A stretch of DNA of 64,000 nt from Dasypus novemcinctus (lineage: Eukaryota; Chordata; Mammalia; Cingulata; Dasypodidae), in assembly GCF_030445035.2 (NCBI RefSeq), contig NC_080682.1, forward strand, positions 29,432,770 through 29,496,769, read 5' to 3'. Below are positions 1 through 12,949 of this stretch, one piece after another. Below the pieces are notes generated by a model, which was not told the origin of the DNA, did not search any database, and worked only from the letters and a program-made list of their open reading frames with translations. Within the stretch, counting starts at the first letter, position 1. Each line of letters opens with the position of its first letter. The translations under genes and the position numbers were made by a program.

Positions 1-28
1 TTAGAAATAGAATGGTAAATGGAACTCT

Positions 29-122
29 GTATGTATATATACATACACACACACACATATACATATCTATCTATCTATCTATCTACCTACATATCACACA
101 CACCCACACACACCACACACAT
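29..122. repeat. Compound microsatellite (TA/CA, ATCT)n
   Basis: A run of alternating TA and CA dinucleotides passes into ATCT tetramers and then into imperfect CA/CCA repeats. It is simple-sequence DNA with no coding content. Confidence 0.9.
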
Positions 123-164
123 CTAAGCTTTCCTCTTTAGTTCTGGAACAAGACAAGGGTACTC

Positions 165-1790
165 ACTTCTTTCATTACTGGCTAAAAAGTTTTTGTGAGA
201 GAAATTAGGCAAGAAAAGAAATAATAGCATGAATATTTGAAAGGAAAAAGTGAAACTGTCTTATTCACAGATCATAAGACCATACTTTAGAAAATCCCAA
301 AGAATCCATAAGAAAACTACTAGTACTAATAAATAAATTTGGCAATGTGGTGAAGTAAAATATCGATACAAAGACTCAATTCTGTTTTTATATACAACCA
401 ATGAATCATCTAAAAGGGAAATCAATAAAATGATTCCATTTAAAATAACATTCAAAAGGATTAATATCTAAGAATAAATTTAAATAAGTATGTAAAAGAC
501 TTATCTACTAGGAGAAAAAAAGAAAGAAAGAAAAAAAAAACCTTGCTGAATAAAATTAAAGCTAAAAAGTAGAAAGGCATCTCATGGTCATGGAATGGAA
601 GACTTAATGTTTCTAAGATGTCAACACTAACCAAATCTATTTTCAGATTTAATACAGTCTGAATAAATATCCCAGCAGCCTTTTATTTTTTCAGAAATGG
701 AAATGTCAGCCTTAAATTTAAATGAAAAGGCAAGTGGCCACAGATAGCCAATGCCAGCTTGGAAAAAGAAGAAAAAAGAACAAATTTGGAAGGTACTTAC
801 TTCCAATATTCAAAACATTGGAAAGCTGTAGTAAACAAAACAGTATGCTACTGGAATAAAGACCAATAGACCAATATGACTGAGAGTTTAAAAATGACCT
901 CTCACAGCTATGGGCAGCTGATTTTCAACAAGGAGGTCAAGTCTACTCAACTAGGAGAGAATAATCTCTTCAACAAGTGGTGCTGTGAAAACTGGATATC
1001 CCCACGCAAAAGAATGAAATGGGACACTTACCTCATACTATATACAAAAACTTAAAGTGGATCATCATTCTAAATATAAAAACTAAAAACTTAAGAAGAA
1101 AACATGGGTGAAAGTCATCAGGACATTGTTTCTAGCAATAGATTCATGAATATGACACCAAAGACACGAGCAAAGAAGAATAGATTAACTTCATCAAAAT
1201 TAAAATATCTTATCAAGACATTATTAAGAAAGCAAAAAGACTATTTAGAGACTTGGAGAAAATATTTATAAATCATGTCCAGAATATATAAGGAAATCCT
1301 AAAATATAACATGAAAAAGACAAACATTCCAACTGAAAAAATGAGTAAAAACGTTTGAATGCACATTTCTTCAAAGAATGTACACAAATGACCTATATGC
1401 ACATGAAAAGATGCTCAATATCATTAGCCAGTACCAAATACAAATCCAAACTAAAATGAGAGACCAATTCACAGAAAATAAGATGGCTCTTTTTACTAAA
1501 ATGGAAAATAGTAAGTGTTGGTGAGGATGCAGAGTATTGGGAATCCTCATTGAATGTTGGTGGGAAGGTAAAATGGAGCCTTTGTGAAACACAGCCCAGC
1601 AGGTTCTCAGAAAGTTAAAAATAGAATTACTATATGACGCAAAAATTCCCTTCTTGGTACATGACTGATAGAATTTAAATAAGGACCCAAACACATATCT
1701 GTAGAAAAATGGTCATAATGGGATTGTTCTCAGTGCCAAAAGGAAATAGAAGATAAACAAATAGATGGAGGAAATAAAAAACAAAACACA
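165..1790 (+). mobile_element. Old L1 fragment: ORF2 3' half and 3' end
   Basis: The plus strand carries a decayed L1 ORF2 reading, starting in the late RT region and running to the ORF2 C-terminus. Recognisable landmarks are the segment just after the RT active site (near 165-240), the stretch before the C-terminal domain (near 360-700) and the 'two-strand' C-terminal blocks near 900-1020 and 1480-1740. Stop codons and frameshifts occur throughout, and no frame stays open for more than about 60 codons. This is an ancient, dead copy. The exact subfamily cannot be assigned by eye. Confidence 0.75.
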
Positions 1791-1904
1791 GTTTTAAAAA
1801 ATTATACAGCTAAATCCAAATATATCAGTGAGTACTGAATGAAATATACTTGAATACTACAATTAAGAAGTAGATAATGGATTTAAAATTGAGTCAAATA
1901 TATG

Positions 1905-4900
1905 CTATCTACCTGACTACAACTTTAAGATAAAAGGTGAGGATAAATTAAAAGTAAGTGTATAGGGAAAAAATTACCATGCAAACAGAAAGTATAGGAA
2001 GCCTGGAGTGGCTATAATTATTTTCAGAAAATATTGACTTTAAGAGGAAACATATCACTGAAAATGAGAGAGTTAATTCATTAGGAAGACATAAATATCA
2101 TAATTAGTATGTATATAAAATCAGAGTTTCAAAATAAATGAAGTGAAATAAACTGATCATTCTACAATTATAGTAGGAGATGTTAACACCAATTTTTCAG
2201 TCATTGATGGAACCCTAAAATATCAGGAAATTAATAGATTAAAAATAGATAATTTGAACAGCACTACTCAGAACAAGTATATAATATGCATACATTTCAA
2301 GTACTCTTGGTGTATTTTAAAAGATAGCCAATATACTGGGTCATAGAATGGGTGTCTGTAAATTAAAAGGGTTGAAATTACATGGAGCATCTCTTCTGAA
2401 TGCAATTAAATTACAAATCAACAAAAGTAAGGTATGTAATAAGATCTCAAATATTTATGAATTTATTAACATAATTTTCAAACTTAGGTCAAAGAAGAAA
2501 ATATAAGATAAATTGGAAATACATTGTTATGAATGATAATGAATAAACAAAGAATCAAAATATGTGTAATGCATATATAGTTGTACTTAGTGAGTTTTAT
2601 ATACTAATGTTAGTAAAAGGAAAACTTTTAAACAACTTAAGAAGCTAGAAAAAGTATAGAAAATTGGATGCAAAGTTAAGGAATGAAAGAATAATTATAA
2701 GAGCATAAATCAAAAAAGTCAAATAGACATTACAGGTTACGAATGCCACTAAAATGTATTTATTTGAAAAATCAATGAAATTATTAAATATCCACCAAAA
2801 CTGATTAAGAAAAAAATGAGATAAAGGAAACACAAAATTCTAAATTAAATATGGAAGATATGTAGTCACTAAAGTATACAAATATCAAAAAGATAATAAG
2901 AAATTATGTAAACCTTTATAGCAACAAATCCAACCATTTAGATAAAATGGTCAAAATTCATGCAGAGTGAAACACAGTTTGAATAGCTGTATTCCTTACA
3001 GTGTAGTTAAATTGGTCTTCAAAAATCTATCTGCCGTAGTTGGCAGGGGAGAAACACTGGTGTGGGATGTTATTGATAGGAGGCACATGGTGGAGAGGGC
3101 GTTCTCCAGGGCATGTACACAGGGTACATGAAAATGTTTGGATATTTGCATAGTGGTTTCAGTTAAAAACAACAACTGAGAGAGTGCTGAGGTTCTAGCC
3201 AGGGAAACTCTATCACATTCCCCAATGGAACAGCAACAATCACCCAAGTGCAAAGGCAAAGACCAAAAAAAATGGATGGTCCAACAATGAGCCCTTGATA
3301 CTGATGGCTCTAATTATGAGACTGTGTGCCTGAAATATGAACTAGACCTAGAGCTGCTGGGTGCCTAAGATTTACCTCCTGAGAACCTCCATGTTGCTCA
3401 AATGTGGCCACTCTCTAAGCCATACTCAGCATGTAAATGCATTACCTTCCCTGCAATGTGGGGCATGATTACTGGGGATGAGCCTCCCTGGTGCCAAGGC
3501 ATTACTACCAAGCACCAGCTGATGATATAACTAGAAAAAGACATTGAATGAAAGGGTCAACTCAACCAGCAGAATATCTTAGCCTACATGTAATAACAGG
3601 TGTTAAAAACTGCTTTTTGACTTTGGATAATAGGGGGAAATGGAAAGGACAAATGAGTTTATATGGCTATGTGTCTCCAAAAAAGAGTCGGGAGGTCATC
3701 AAAGGGGTAATGCTTATGCACGACCTAGCAGGGTACCAGAGACAGCCAAAGTAGATAGAAACCCAGGTACTGGTTCTCCTGAGGGCTACAGAGACCCACA
3801 GGTTCTGTGGCCATGTCAGTTGGCCCTACTTTGGAGTTTATGTTCCGAGTGTAATGGAGTTGGACTAAGTTATGAACTTTCTATACAAGCTTCTTCTGTT
3901 ATTTTTACGGTACCTATGGTTGGTGTTTGGACTGGTGTGTACTCAGGAGACCTGAATCTCTGGACTGTCCATGTGACAGCCAGGCCCTGAGCCTCAGCAG
4001 ACTTGTAACTCCTACCCTCTGGTTCACTAAACTTACCCTGGCAAGCTAAAAGGGAGGTGAAGAAGGTCAACCACCACACCAGGGAGCCAAGAGTGCCTAC
4101 AACTGCAAGCAGGAGAATTGCATCCATCATCCATGTGGAATCTAAGCTCCTTCTTGATGTAGAGGGGAACTGGACATAACCATCCCAGGGTCCACAGGAT
4201 GGAGGAAAAGAGTACGGATTAGAGTGGATTTACTGGTGTTCTGCTGGGGAACTATTGTGATTAGTAAGGGAAGAAATTGTAGCACTGATATGAAGAAAGT
4301 GGCCACGGTAGCTGCTGATGGTCGGGAAAGGGAAGAAGAGATATGACGTGGGGGGCATTTTCAGGACTTGGAGTTGTCCTGGATGGTGCTGCAGGGACAG
4401 ATGTTGGACATTGTGTGTTCTGCCATGGCCCACTGGATGGACTAGGGGAGAGTGTAGACTACAATGTAGACCACTGTCCATGTGGTGCAGCAGTGCTCCA
4501 AAATGTATTCATCAGGTGCAAAATGTGCCACAATGATTGAAGATGTTGTTCATGTGGGAGGAGTGGGGTAGGAGGTTGGGGGTATATGAGGACTTCATAT
4601 TTTTTTAATGTAACATTTAAAAGAAAATAAAGAAGGAAAAAAAATCTATCTGCAAAGAAAATACCAGGTACCAATGGTTTTACAAGTGAATTCTATTGAA
4701 CACTGAAGAAAAACTTGCAGCAATATTATACATACACTTCCAGAAAACCAAGGAGATGGGCTAAAGCATTTATAAGATCAAACCACTTATGACCAAGCCA
4801 TTTTTATGAGATCACTAATTTGACTCATATATATAGTATTAAAATCCTTGAAAATAAATCAGAATATTTGACCCCGAATCATCAATAGTGTGGTCAAGTT

Positions 4901-5285
4901 GAGATTATTCCTGGAATGCATGGTTGCTACACTTAGGATTAAAATGGTGAGGATTAAAATGGATCTGATTCAATTTGGAAAAGTACATTTATGGAAATTA
5001 TAAAACTAATATTATAATTTGTTATGCAATATTGAAGTGTTTCTCCTAAGATTCAAAGCAAGGTAAAGATGTCTGCTTTCACTATTCGAATTAATTATTA
5101 TATAGGTGAGCCTCACTAGTACAATGGGGCAAGGGAAAATGAAATAAAAATAGCAAAAATAAAAGAACAACTCTCTTTCAACAAGTGTTATGAATGGCTG
5201 TTTACGTAGAGTATCTACAAAACAACTACTAAACTAATTACAGGATTCATAAAGTTTAAATAGGAAATTTAATTTGCAAAGCTGT
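1905..5285 (+). mobile_element. Old L1 fragment: ORF2 endonuclease to RT, split by copy A
   Basis: The left part (1905-3034) reads as the L1 ORF2 endonuclease domain, including the conserved gly-asp-x-asn-thr segment near 2176-2196, and continues to the linker before RT. It is cut at 3034 by a 1.6 kb retroposon. The right part resumes at 4654 with the RT N-terminal block (the pro-gly-x-x-gly-phe segment near 4665-4700) and runs to about 5285, where the late RT region is lost. All frames are broken. The two halves join exactly across the target-site duplication of the insert, which shows they were one element. Confidence 0.75.
3035..4639 (+). mobile_element. 1.6 kb poly(A)-ended retroposon, copy A
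   Basis: A non-coding unit of about 1605 bp ends in an A-rich tail containing AATAAA-like motifs (4620-4640). It is flanked by a perfect 14 bp target-site duplication, aaaaatctatctgc, at 3021-3034 and 4640-4653. That is the signature of L1-type target-primed reverse transcription. It sits inside an older L1 ORF2. The sequence recurs as copies B (19665-21009), C (26225-27835) and D (27990-29495, minus). Copies A and D are very similar over most of their length, while C is clearly more diverged. No frame is open over a meaningful part of the unit. I do not recognise the family. It may be a lineage-specific non-autonomous retroposon, or the very long 3'UTR of an L1 lineage. Confidence 0.8.
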
Positions 5286-5616
5286 TAAGAGAGCCTTAGC
5301 TCCTTATTCTGTTTCTGACCTAAATTCTCTGTTCACTGCATGCCATATATCCAGTGGGAGACTACCAGGAAGATTTAGGGAACAGTGAAACTATTTGATG
5401 GAAGAAACCACCATTTTTTAAATCACTAACCCCAAAATTGTACTGGAATATCAGTGTAAAATATTATTTTACACTCTTAAACCTCTGATATATTTGAGGT
5501 ATTGTTTTAGTTTTTAGTTATTTTTATTTTCAGTGATTGTGACAATAATTCATACTTTAAATATCTTTCTTGATAATACGATAGGGATATTAGATAGGTC
5601 TGCCCTAGTGGGAAAT
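5286..5616. other. Short AT-rich stretch, no gene seen
   Basis: Between the L1 remnant and the solo LTR I see no open frame, RNA gene or clear repeat. Confidence 0.5.
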
Positions 5617-6227
5617 TATTGCAGTTTGATATTATTGATGAATTCCAAATGTAATTATTGGAATATTTTTGTAAACTGATATTTTCCTCTGGACATATTA
5701 GTGTATTTTGGATTCAGAGGGTTTACTTTTACTTGATTAAATAATGATTAAGATTTTGACTGGGTCAAGGGAGCAGACAATCACAGAAAAACTGCACTGG
5801 GAAGAAGAGTGGTTGGAGTATTTGAGCTGGAACCCTGGGAAGTAAGCACACAGTGGAGCATGGTCTTGAGCAAGGAGAGAAGGCCCCAGGAAAAGAGTTG
5901 AGTCATTTGCCTGACAGTTCACAGCTGACCTTGTGGAGAGATGCAAAGCCTAGAAAGTCTCTTGGTCTACATTTGGTCTTATGGAGAAAACAGAGGAACT
6001 GAGCCCAGAGAGAAATTAACCCCAGGATCAGAGGAACCTAGGTAGCCTGAACCGTGGCTAATGTTGGCAGCCATCTTGCTCCAACACATGGCAAAAGACT
6101 GATGAGGGAAGTAACTTATGCTTTGGTGCCTGTTAACTGTAAGTTTGTACCCCAAATAAAAACCCTGTATAAAAAACCAACTGATTTCTGGTATTTTGCA
6201 TCAGCAACTCTTTGACTGACTAATACA
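5617..6227 (+). repeat. Solo LTR, MaLR type, same family as the 31-34 kb provirus
   Basis: About 610 bp align end to end with the two LTRs of the element at 30928-33935. They share the 'cagtttgatattattgatg' start region, the 'ctgaccttgtggagaga' block near 5930, the 'ccatcttgctccaacacatgg' block (near 6070, trimmed here to 'cttgctccaacacatgg'), an AATAAA signal near 6155 and the 'tgactgactaataca' end. No internal region follows, so this is a solo LTR left by LTR-LTR recombination. A clean 5 bp duplication is not visible. Confidence 0.75.
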
Positions 6228-8539
6228 GGGGTTGACATAATTTGCCCTAGTTGTACTTTGTGGAATGTGTTGCTGTACAATGTATTATGGGAACATGGGC
6301 TTGGACACAACAGAGATTCTCAAAAAATTGCCATTTTATGACTTATGCAGCACAAAGTGTCCAAAAGAACAGAGGAAGAGGACCCATATCCATGGTGGTT
6401 GGTGCACAGGGAGGCCAATTGCTTGAGTCGGGGTCTGTGGATGGCAGTTTTGCATGAAGCTGTTGAGAGCACGGTATTTATATAGCCTTTGGGTTGGTGG
6501 GAAGGGGGCTCTACCACTGAGTTTTCCTATCCTGATAAACAGCTGAAAATGCTTATTCCTGATTTTGGGTTCATGTTATGATCAGGCCTTTCCATTAGAC
6601 CTACTGGCACCATGGACTGTGGAATGGAAACATATTGAAACATCTCCACACATACAAGGACGATGGGAAAAGGTGGAAGTAAAGTAGGTAAGGGCTGAGA
6701 AATACCCACTAGGTATGTCTGTAACTTCCTCAGCATATATAACTGAAAAGAATGAATGGAATTATGATAGCAGTTCTCATTTGCAAATGTATCTGAAGTA
6801 AGCCCTTCTTGGTAATACCAAATGAACAATAATAAATGTAGTGTGGATAAACACATGAGACATATTCTATAGCAAAGAGAAGCTGACTTAAGATACATAG
6901 AAGGAATATAGTTTTAGAAACATATTGCCTAATAGTCACAGAACCCCAAAATGGGAAGAAACAAATTTAATTACAAGTAGAAATTGACACTAGGCTTGTG
7001 ACTTCATGTCTGAGAATCTTAATTTCCAAAAAGTCTGGTAGGAGCTGAAATAAGGTTTACGGAAGAAAAGTATATTAATTGTTGTCATAAAAATCTTGTA
7101 TACAATGTTAATTTGGTGGTGCCATGGCACTGTCAATCATTGAGATACATCTATGACATATGAGTAGATATCATAATATAAATAAAATAATCTAGATTAT
7201 TTTTAGCAAAAATGCTTTTGATAGATGTAGGGTGCAATGACCGACTGAATACTGGAAAGTAATTTGTTTGTTCCCCTTTCTCTCCCTGCTGCTAGGATAC
7301 AAAGGAAATAATTATATGTAAATCAGGTAGTGATGAGATGAAACCCTCTCTTGCTCTCAGATTCTGTTTCTTGTGGTCAAGAAAATCCTCCTGGAGAATG
7401 AACTATGAAAACCAGCTTCAACCAGATGGCAAGACCTGCACAGAAGAAGCTCCTGGCTGTCCTTACTTAAATTGCTTAATTAACACAGTAAAATTCCCAC
7501 CCCAGGGGTGAATTATCCACCCCTTTTTTAATCATGCAATATAAGTGCAATCATAATTTCCTGAACACACTAATCATACAATTATATAAATAACTATGTT
7601 TGCTCATCCATGTGCATAAAAATCTAATGCATAATCAATCAGATGCTAAATAGAAACTTAGGCATATAAGTAAGAGTGAAACCACAGCACAGGGAATCAG
7701 AATATAAGTTGCTTTAGACTGAACCTGTCTCCTGCCTCTGCAGACATAATAAATATAAGTTCTGCCTAACTCTCAGGTTAAAGTTTTCTTCTCTACATCT
7801 CTGGTTATTCCCAAAGGCCCAGTTTTGGTGCCTAACATTTTCATTTTTGCAAAATTATCCTAGGAATTCAGAATTTCATTTTTAAAAAGGGATCTCTGCA
7901 CCCATTGTAATAGCCAGACCAAAGGCAACATGTTCATATAATAAAATAAGCTCCACATTATTCTAAAGAATCCATCTTGATGAATTATATGAATAAAGAT
8001 AAATCAGGCAAGTTGACACCAACTAGGAAGGTCCTAATATGCAATAACTAAACAGATTTTAACTTGCCCTTGAGAGTATTACCAGACAATCAATTGGCAT
8101 TACAATACCAAGGACCTTCCCCTATATTGGGGAGAACATTTGCTCAAGCTTTTTACCAGGAAGGGGAAACAGAGAATAAATGGTCCATCTAGAAAAAATT
8201 GTTTTGAAAATTAAACCAGAGTGATTCCCAAACAGAAATATTCTGGTAGAAATTATGTTGATGCACTAGAGAGAAGTCTCCCAAGGGAACTGTTTCTTAT
8301 TGAAGAACATCTGATATATAAAAGCAAATGAAGTATATTGCAGAATTATAGTGGTGTCCTGAGACAAGTATAAATATTTAAAATTGCATACATTTAAACA
8401 TATAATTTCTCCTATACTCCTTCATGTAGATCCATAAACATAAGCCATTCTTAGGCTAAATACTTAGTTAAAGATAGTTCTAAATTTGAGGATCAAGCTA
8501 TAACTGAGACATAAAAATGTGAAATTCTGAGAAAAATTC
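6228..8539. other. Intergenic, mostly unique; possible LTR remnant near 7240-7850
   Basis: No gene is visible. The stretch 7240-7850 has an LTR-like layout: an AATAAA-type signal near 7748 followed by a pyrimidine-rich segment. I found no matching second copy or duplicated flank, so it stays a weak suggestion. The rest is AT-rich and featureless. Confidence 0.4.
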
Positions 8540-9330
8540 TCTGAAAATGAGGTGCCTGGGGAGGCTGAAGAAACACCAGCCCCCTGTTGTCCAATGGGGG
8601 TGGACAGGAAGAAATGGAATTAAAGGTGCTCAACAAACCAGTTCATGTGGGCTGAACATGTCTGCAGTAGCCCAGAGAGACTGAGGAAAACCAGTTCCTC
8701 TCCTATCCAATTGTGGTGTGGGGATGGAGCCCCATGTGTCTGACTACTCAGTCTGTACCTGCCGAACATGTCAGCAGTGACCCAGAGAGGCTGTTGCAGG
8801 TCCCCCCAGCTTCCTCCCTGCCAGAGGTGGGGCTGGAGCCTAGGCCAGAGCTGCAATCAGATCTTGGTGGAAAGAAGTGAGTCCCTAACCTAATTGTGAT
8901 TTTCAATCAGCCCACTTCCCTTCATTCCTGGGGTGGTAGTCAAATGGAGGCTGCCAGCCTCTTTCTGACTTGGACAGATTCAAAATTTATCTCTTCTTAG
9001 GATTATACTTTAGCCAGCTGACTTCACTAATCTGTTGCTGAATTTGGTGGCCAACTAGCTCTTCCTACCCCAATTATGGGAAATGGAGCTTCCAACCTCA
9101 GCCACAGAATACCTCCCAAGGTGACATGGGTCACCAAATTAAGATGGGCACTGCTGTATGGTATGGCCTGCAGTTTCCTGGAGAGACTGATGCAGGTCCC
9201 ACCACCTGCCTCCCTGCCAAGGTGGGGCGGTGATTTAGGATAGAACTGCAATCTGATCTGGGTGGAAAGAAGCTGGTCCCTACCATCACTGTGTCTATCA
9301 GACCCACTTCAGATTTCTCTATGCGCTTCA
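8540..9330 (-). mobile_element. Orphan L1 5'UTR fragment with ~396 bp monomers
   Basis: GC-richer DNA that matches the 5'UTR of the minus-strand L1 at 37740-38560. The 'ctgttgcagg' element at 8791 recurs as 'ctgatgcagg' at 9187, a spacing of 396 bp. Flanking blocks recur with the same spacing, such as 'ttcctccctgcc' and the later 'tctttctgacttggacaga'. The flanks show no ORF1, so only the promoter region remains here. It was probably left by deletion or is a rearranged insertion. Confidence 0.7.
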
Positions 9331-10151
9331 GTAAGAGTTCTGTAAAATTAATTGGCCAAGGTCTAAGTATTTTAGCTTATAAATTTAAAAGACAACTATA
9401 AGTTGGGCTTTTCTAATATTTGGGACACAAGGGGTACTCGTTTTCATATATAACTACTCTTTAATTTTTGGCAATTTGAATAGAGCTTTCTTAAACATTT
9501 TCATTTGTTAATTTGGTATTACCATCTAAGAGAAGTATGAAAATATACAATCAACAAACATACACACTAATTTGATATAATTTTCATTATTTTTTGGTTT
9601 GTCTTGTATACAGGTTTTCCCTCAGTTCATGTCTTCAGTTTTTATGGCTTTTAAGATTTCCTCTGAAATAGGGGTGATTTGCTTCTATTTCTTAATGGAC
9701 TAGTGCTGCTTGCAATGTGCAAGCTTGTCTTGGAGATACATTCATATAAAAAAAATTAGATAAGTAATTATCTAGGCATTTACTTGGTTAGCAGGTTTTC
9801 AGCCATGGATGTACGTACAGGAGGCTATGATTTAAAAATTTAGTTTAAATTCAGTAGTAAAGCTCCCCTCCCCCTGGGCCCTTTCACCCCAGGTTTCTGT
9901 GTGTTATCACTCAGCTTTCTCTGGGATTTTTCTGATGGGGCAACTAGGACAATCCTTTTTCCACTATCTTTCTTCCTTGTAATATACATATTGGTTGGAT
10001 TCTAATTTCATAAGAATTTCTCCCATCTCTCAATACATGGGAGGTGAGCAGAGAGGTCTTACCTTTACATTTTGTTGTAATTTTGTCTGAATTGTCTTTT
10101 GTTCATTAGAGTTTTGAGTTATGCTCTTTGCCTTTAGGGGTACTGGCTAAT
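9331..10151. other. Intergenic, nothing recognised
   Basis: AT-rich sequence without open frames or recognisable repeats. Confidence 0.4.
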
Positions 10152-10563
10152 GGGAAGCGGACTTGGCCCAGTGGTTAGGGCGTCTGTCTACCACATGGGA
10201 GGTCCGCGGTTCAAACACTGGGCCTCCTTGACCCATGTGGAGCTGGGCCAGGTGCAGTGCTGATGCACGCAAGGAGTGCTGTGCCATGCAGGGGTGTCCC
10301 CTGTGTAGGGGAGACCCACATGCAAGGAGTGTGCCCCGTAAGGAGAACCACCCAGCACGACAGAAAGTGCAGCCTGCCTAAGAATGGTGCTACCCACACA
10401 GACAGCTTACACAGCAAGATGATGCAACTAAAAGAGTCACAGCTTCCAGTGCCACTGACAACAACAGAAGCAGACAAAGAAGATTCAGCAAGTAGACACA
10501 GAGAGGAGACAACCGGGGCGGGGGGAAAGGGAAGAGAAATAAATAAATAAATGTTTAAAAAAA
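10152..10563 (+). mobile_element. DAS-type SINE (tRNA-derived)
   Basis: The head 'gcggacttggcccagtgg' with the B box 'ggttcaaacactgg' is tRNA-derived. It is followed by the ~300 bp GC-rich body and an (AAAT)n plus poly(A) tail. Four other long copies in this window (35050, 36690 minus, 47352, 61778 minus) align along their whole length. This SINE type is established for armadillo. The only possible duplicated flank is short (aatggg). The reading frames inside are chance frames. Confidence 0.92.
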
Positions 10564-10569
10564 AATGGG

Positions 10570-12356
10570 CCTTTAAGGAAAGATGAGGGACTTTTTATTG
10601 GTTCTTTTATTAGTCCTCTTATACTTTGTAAAATTGTAATTTAAGTACCCCTTTTTGATCTAATTGAGTACAATCCTCAGGGTAATATAACTCCATTTAA
10701 GATTCTTTACTGGTGCTGCTAAATTTCCCCTAGTATATATTGGATTGCCAGGATTTGCTCTTTGTTTCTTATCTGCTTCCTACTCTGCTTTTTCAATTAC
10801 CATTGTCCAGCCATCTCCTGTTATCAAGGTATTTAGCAAGGCCTGAATAAAAGCCTAATTTGGGTTATAGTTTGCAAGCATTGAAGTAATTAAACTATTT
10901 TCTCTATAGAGTTGGTTATTATTTTCTCAGTTAAATAAATGTGATATTGAGATATGGTATAAACATAGACACAAATTCTTTGAGGCCTCACTGTTCATTT
11001 ATTCCTAGAGGCACTTCACAGAGGAGGAGAAATTTTGCCAGCTCAGCTGCAGATTTTAAAGAGCACCCCTGGCCAAATGGAGAACCTTGATGGGTATGAG
11101 TGGGGGAGATTATTTCAATCTCAGGTTTTTCTTTCTCAGGTAAAGGGGAATATATGGGAGGAGTTAAGAAAAGCTCTATTGAATTTCCTGCATTTGAATC
11201 AGAGAGGACATTTTCTTTTCTCCAGTAGTCTTTACAGGTAAAATTTTATATTTTCCAATTAATACCAGCTTTTGAGAGAAACAAGTTCATGATCACATCC
11301 CATTTCTGATTTCTTCTACAGAACAAATCTAACTGGAATACAGTGCTCTTTTCTATACAACTGAAGCAGACTAGTTTAGGAAATGAAAAGATGTATCTGG
11401 AACCTGGTAGAACACCATGGCCATGAAACACGTGGCTGTGGGAATCATCCCTGAGGGAAAGACCTCAGAAGATGGTGGCTGGAAGAACCTTGTGAGAATT
11501 TCCCAGTTGGAATGGGATTTCATCCAGGATCAAGGAAAAACCCTGGATCTTCTTGAGGGGCCTTGCCATTGGGCCACCTGGGTTAATTGATCGGTGCGGT
11601 AACCAATTAAAATTGTAATCAGCTGGGTATCCTCCTCAAAGCATTAACCAGGGGAGGGGTAATTAATGGTTTAAAGGTAAGCACTGAAGTTAAATCATCC
11701 CTTTTTCTTCCCTTGTTATGCCCTTTTTCTCCCTTCCTGGACCAGGAAACAAGTAGACCTGGGGATTTGTGACCTGTGATGGGGATTTATAGCTTGTAAA
11801 TCAGCCCTTTTTACCCCTTTTAGCCCTTTTTTTGCCCTTTTTCCTCTCCCTGTCTGGGCCAGCATGCAAGTACTCCTGGGACCAATAATTTGTTATTTTC
11901 TTTCTCTTCTCTCATTTTCTTAATAAACTACCAGCCTACCTATCCTGGCATAGCATGTACTTAAATTAATTATATATGATCAATTTATTTTCAACAAAAT
12001 TGCATTGGCAGTTCAGTGGAGAAAGGACAATCTTCAACAATTTTTATTAGAACAATTAGATTTCCATATTTGCAAATGAATTTAGATCTACATCTCATAT
12101 CCTGATAGAAATTTCCTCAAAGGGGATTTTAAATGTAAAAATAAAGCTCCAAAGACTTGCGCATATAGGAGAAAATATAGCAGAACGCTTTTGTGGCATT
12201 GGGTTAGGCATAGTTTTCTTAGACACAACAAGGTATCACTATTCTTCATGACTCATTTTCAAGGTTTTCATAGGTCTGGTTTCATGTATTTTGTCTGTTT
12301 TATAAGTGTTAGCAGTTTGCAATAATTAACAAGCTATAGCTCAGTTTTTCCTGATA
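10570..12356. other. Intergenic; possible LTR-like segment near 11520-11960
   Basis: No supported gene. Around 11520-11960 there are repeated 'ccctttt' pyrimidine blocks, followed by an AATAAA signal near 11922 in an LTR-like arrangement. No second copy or terminal inverted repeat was found, so the LTR idea is weak. The open frame at 11035-11241 has no recognisable protein features. Confidence 0.35.
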
Positions 12357-12949
12357 TGTATTGGGAAAAAGGTAAACCCCATCCCCTGTGTCTGAGGGCA
12401 CTTTTCCACAGGTTAAACAAAGAAACCCTGTAGAGATAGAAGTAAAGGAGAGAGACATATCAAAGGGAGATGGAGGTCATTACTACCTCTACCTGCATAT
12501 CAGAAGGAGACAGAAACCTTCACTATTTACATACTGAAGGGAGATAAAGAAACTCTTTAATTCCTACAGATTAAAGGAAACATCTGCTTCTGCAGCATTC
12601 TAAGAAACCATAAACTCTTTAATCCATTATTCTCTAGTCATTATCAGGGAAAATTTTCACTTCTAAGGCTTGCTTTTGGTCCTTGCACCTCACTTGGGCC
12701 CTCCTCACCCCTCCCAGTATCATTTTCGCATCTAGGAAAGTTCTGTACAAATTCAAATCCCCCCTTCTCCAAATCCAGCCCTACTCCAGGGCTGGGCTGG
12801 AGTATCTCTTCAGAGTCCCACCATGCTGATGGGGGGGCTGAAGTCTGTTCTTCAGACCCCCTCCATTGGGAGAGCTTTTCAATAAATTCTTCCTTTGCCT
12901 GTGGTCCTATCAGTCTCCGTGTCCCAGTGAATGCTGTTTTTCTCCAACA
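12357..12949 (+). repeat. Solo LTR, probably ERV class I
   Basis: The segment starts tgtattgggaaaa and ends tttttctccaaca, giving imperfect TG...CA terminal inverted repeats. Near the 3' end there is a TATA-less GC-rich stretch, then 'cttttcaataaattc' carrying an AATAAA signal near 12882, then a U5-like segment. This layout is typical of gammaretrovirus-like (ERV1) LTRs. No internal retroviral region adjoins it. Confidence 0.6.

Noticed and set aside
7240-7850. Possible ERV LTR
   Set aside because: It has only a polyadenylation signal and base composition in its favour; there is no TG...CA inverted repeat, TSD or second copy.
10152-10230. tRNA-like sequence (A and B boxes) as a tRNA gene
   Set aside because: It is the head of a SINE with a long body and (AAAT)n tail. 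It lacks a proper acceptor stem and the same head occurs in all other SINE copies.
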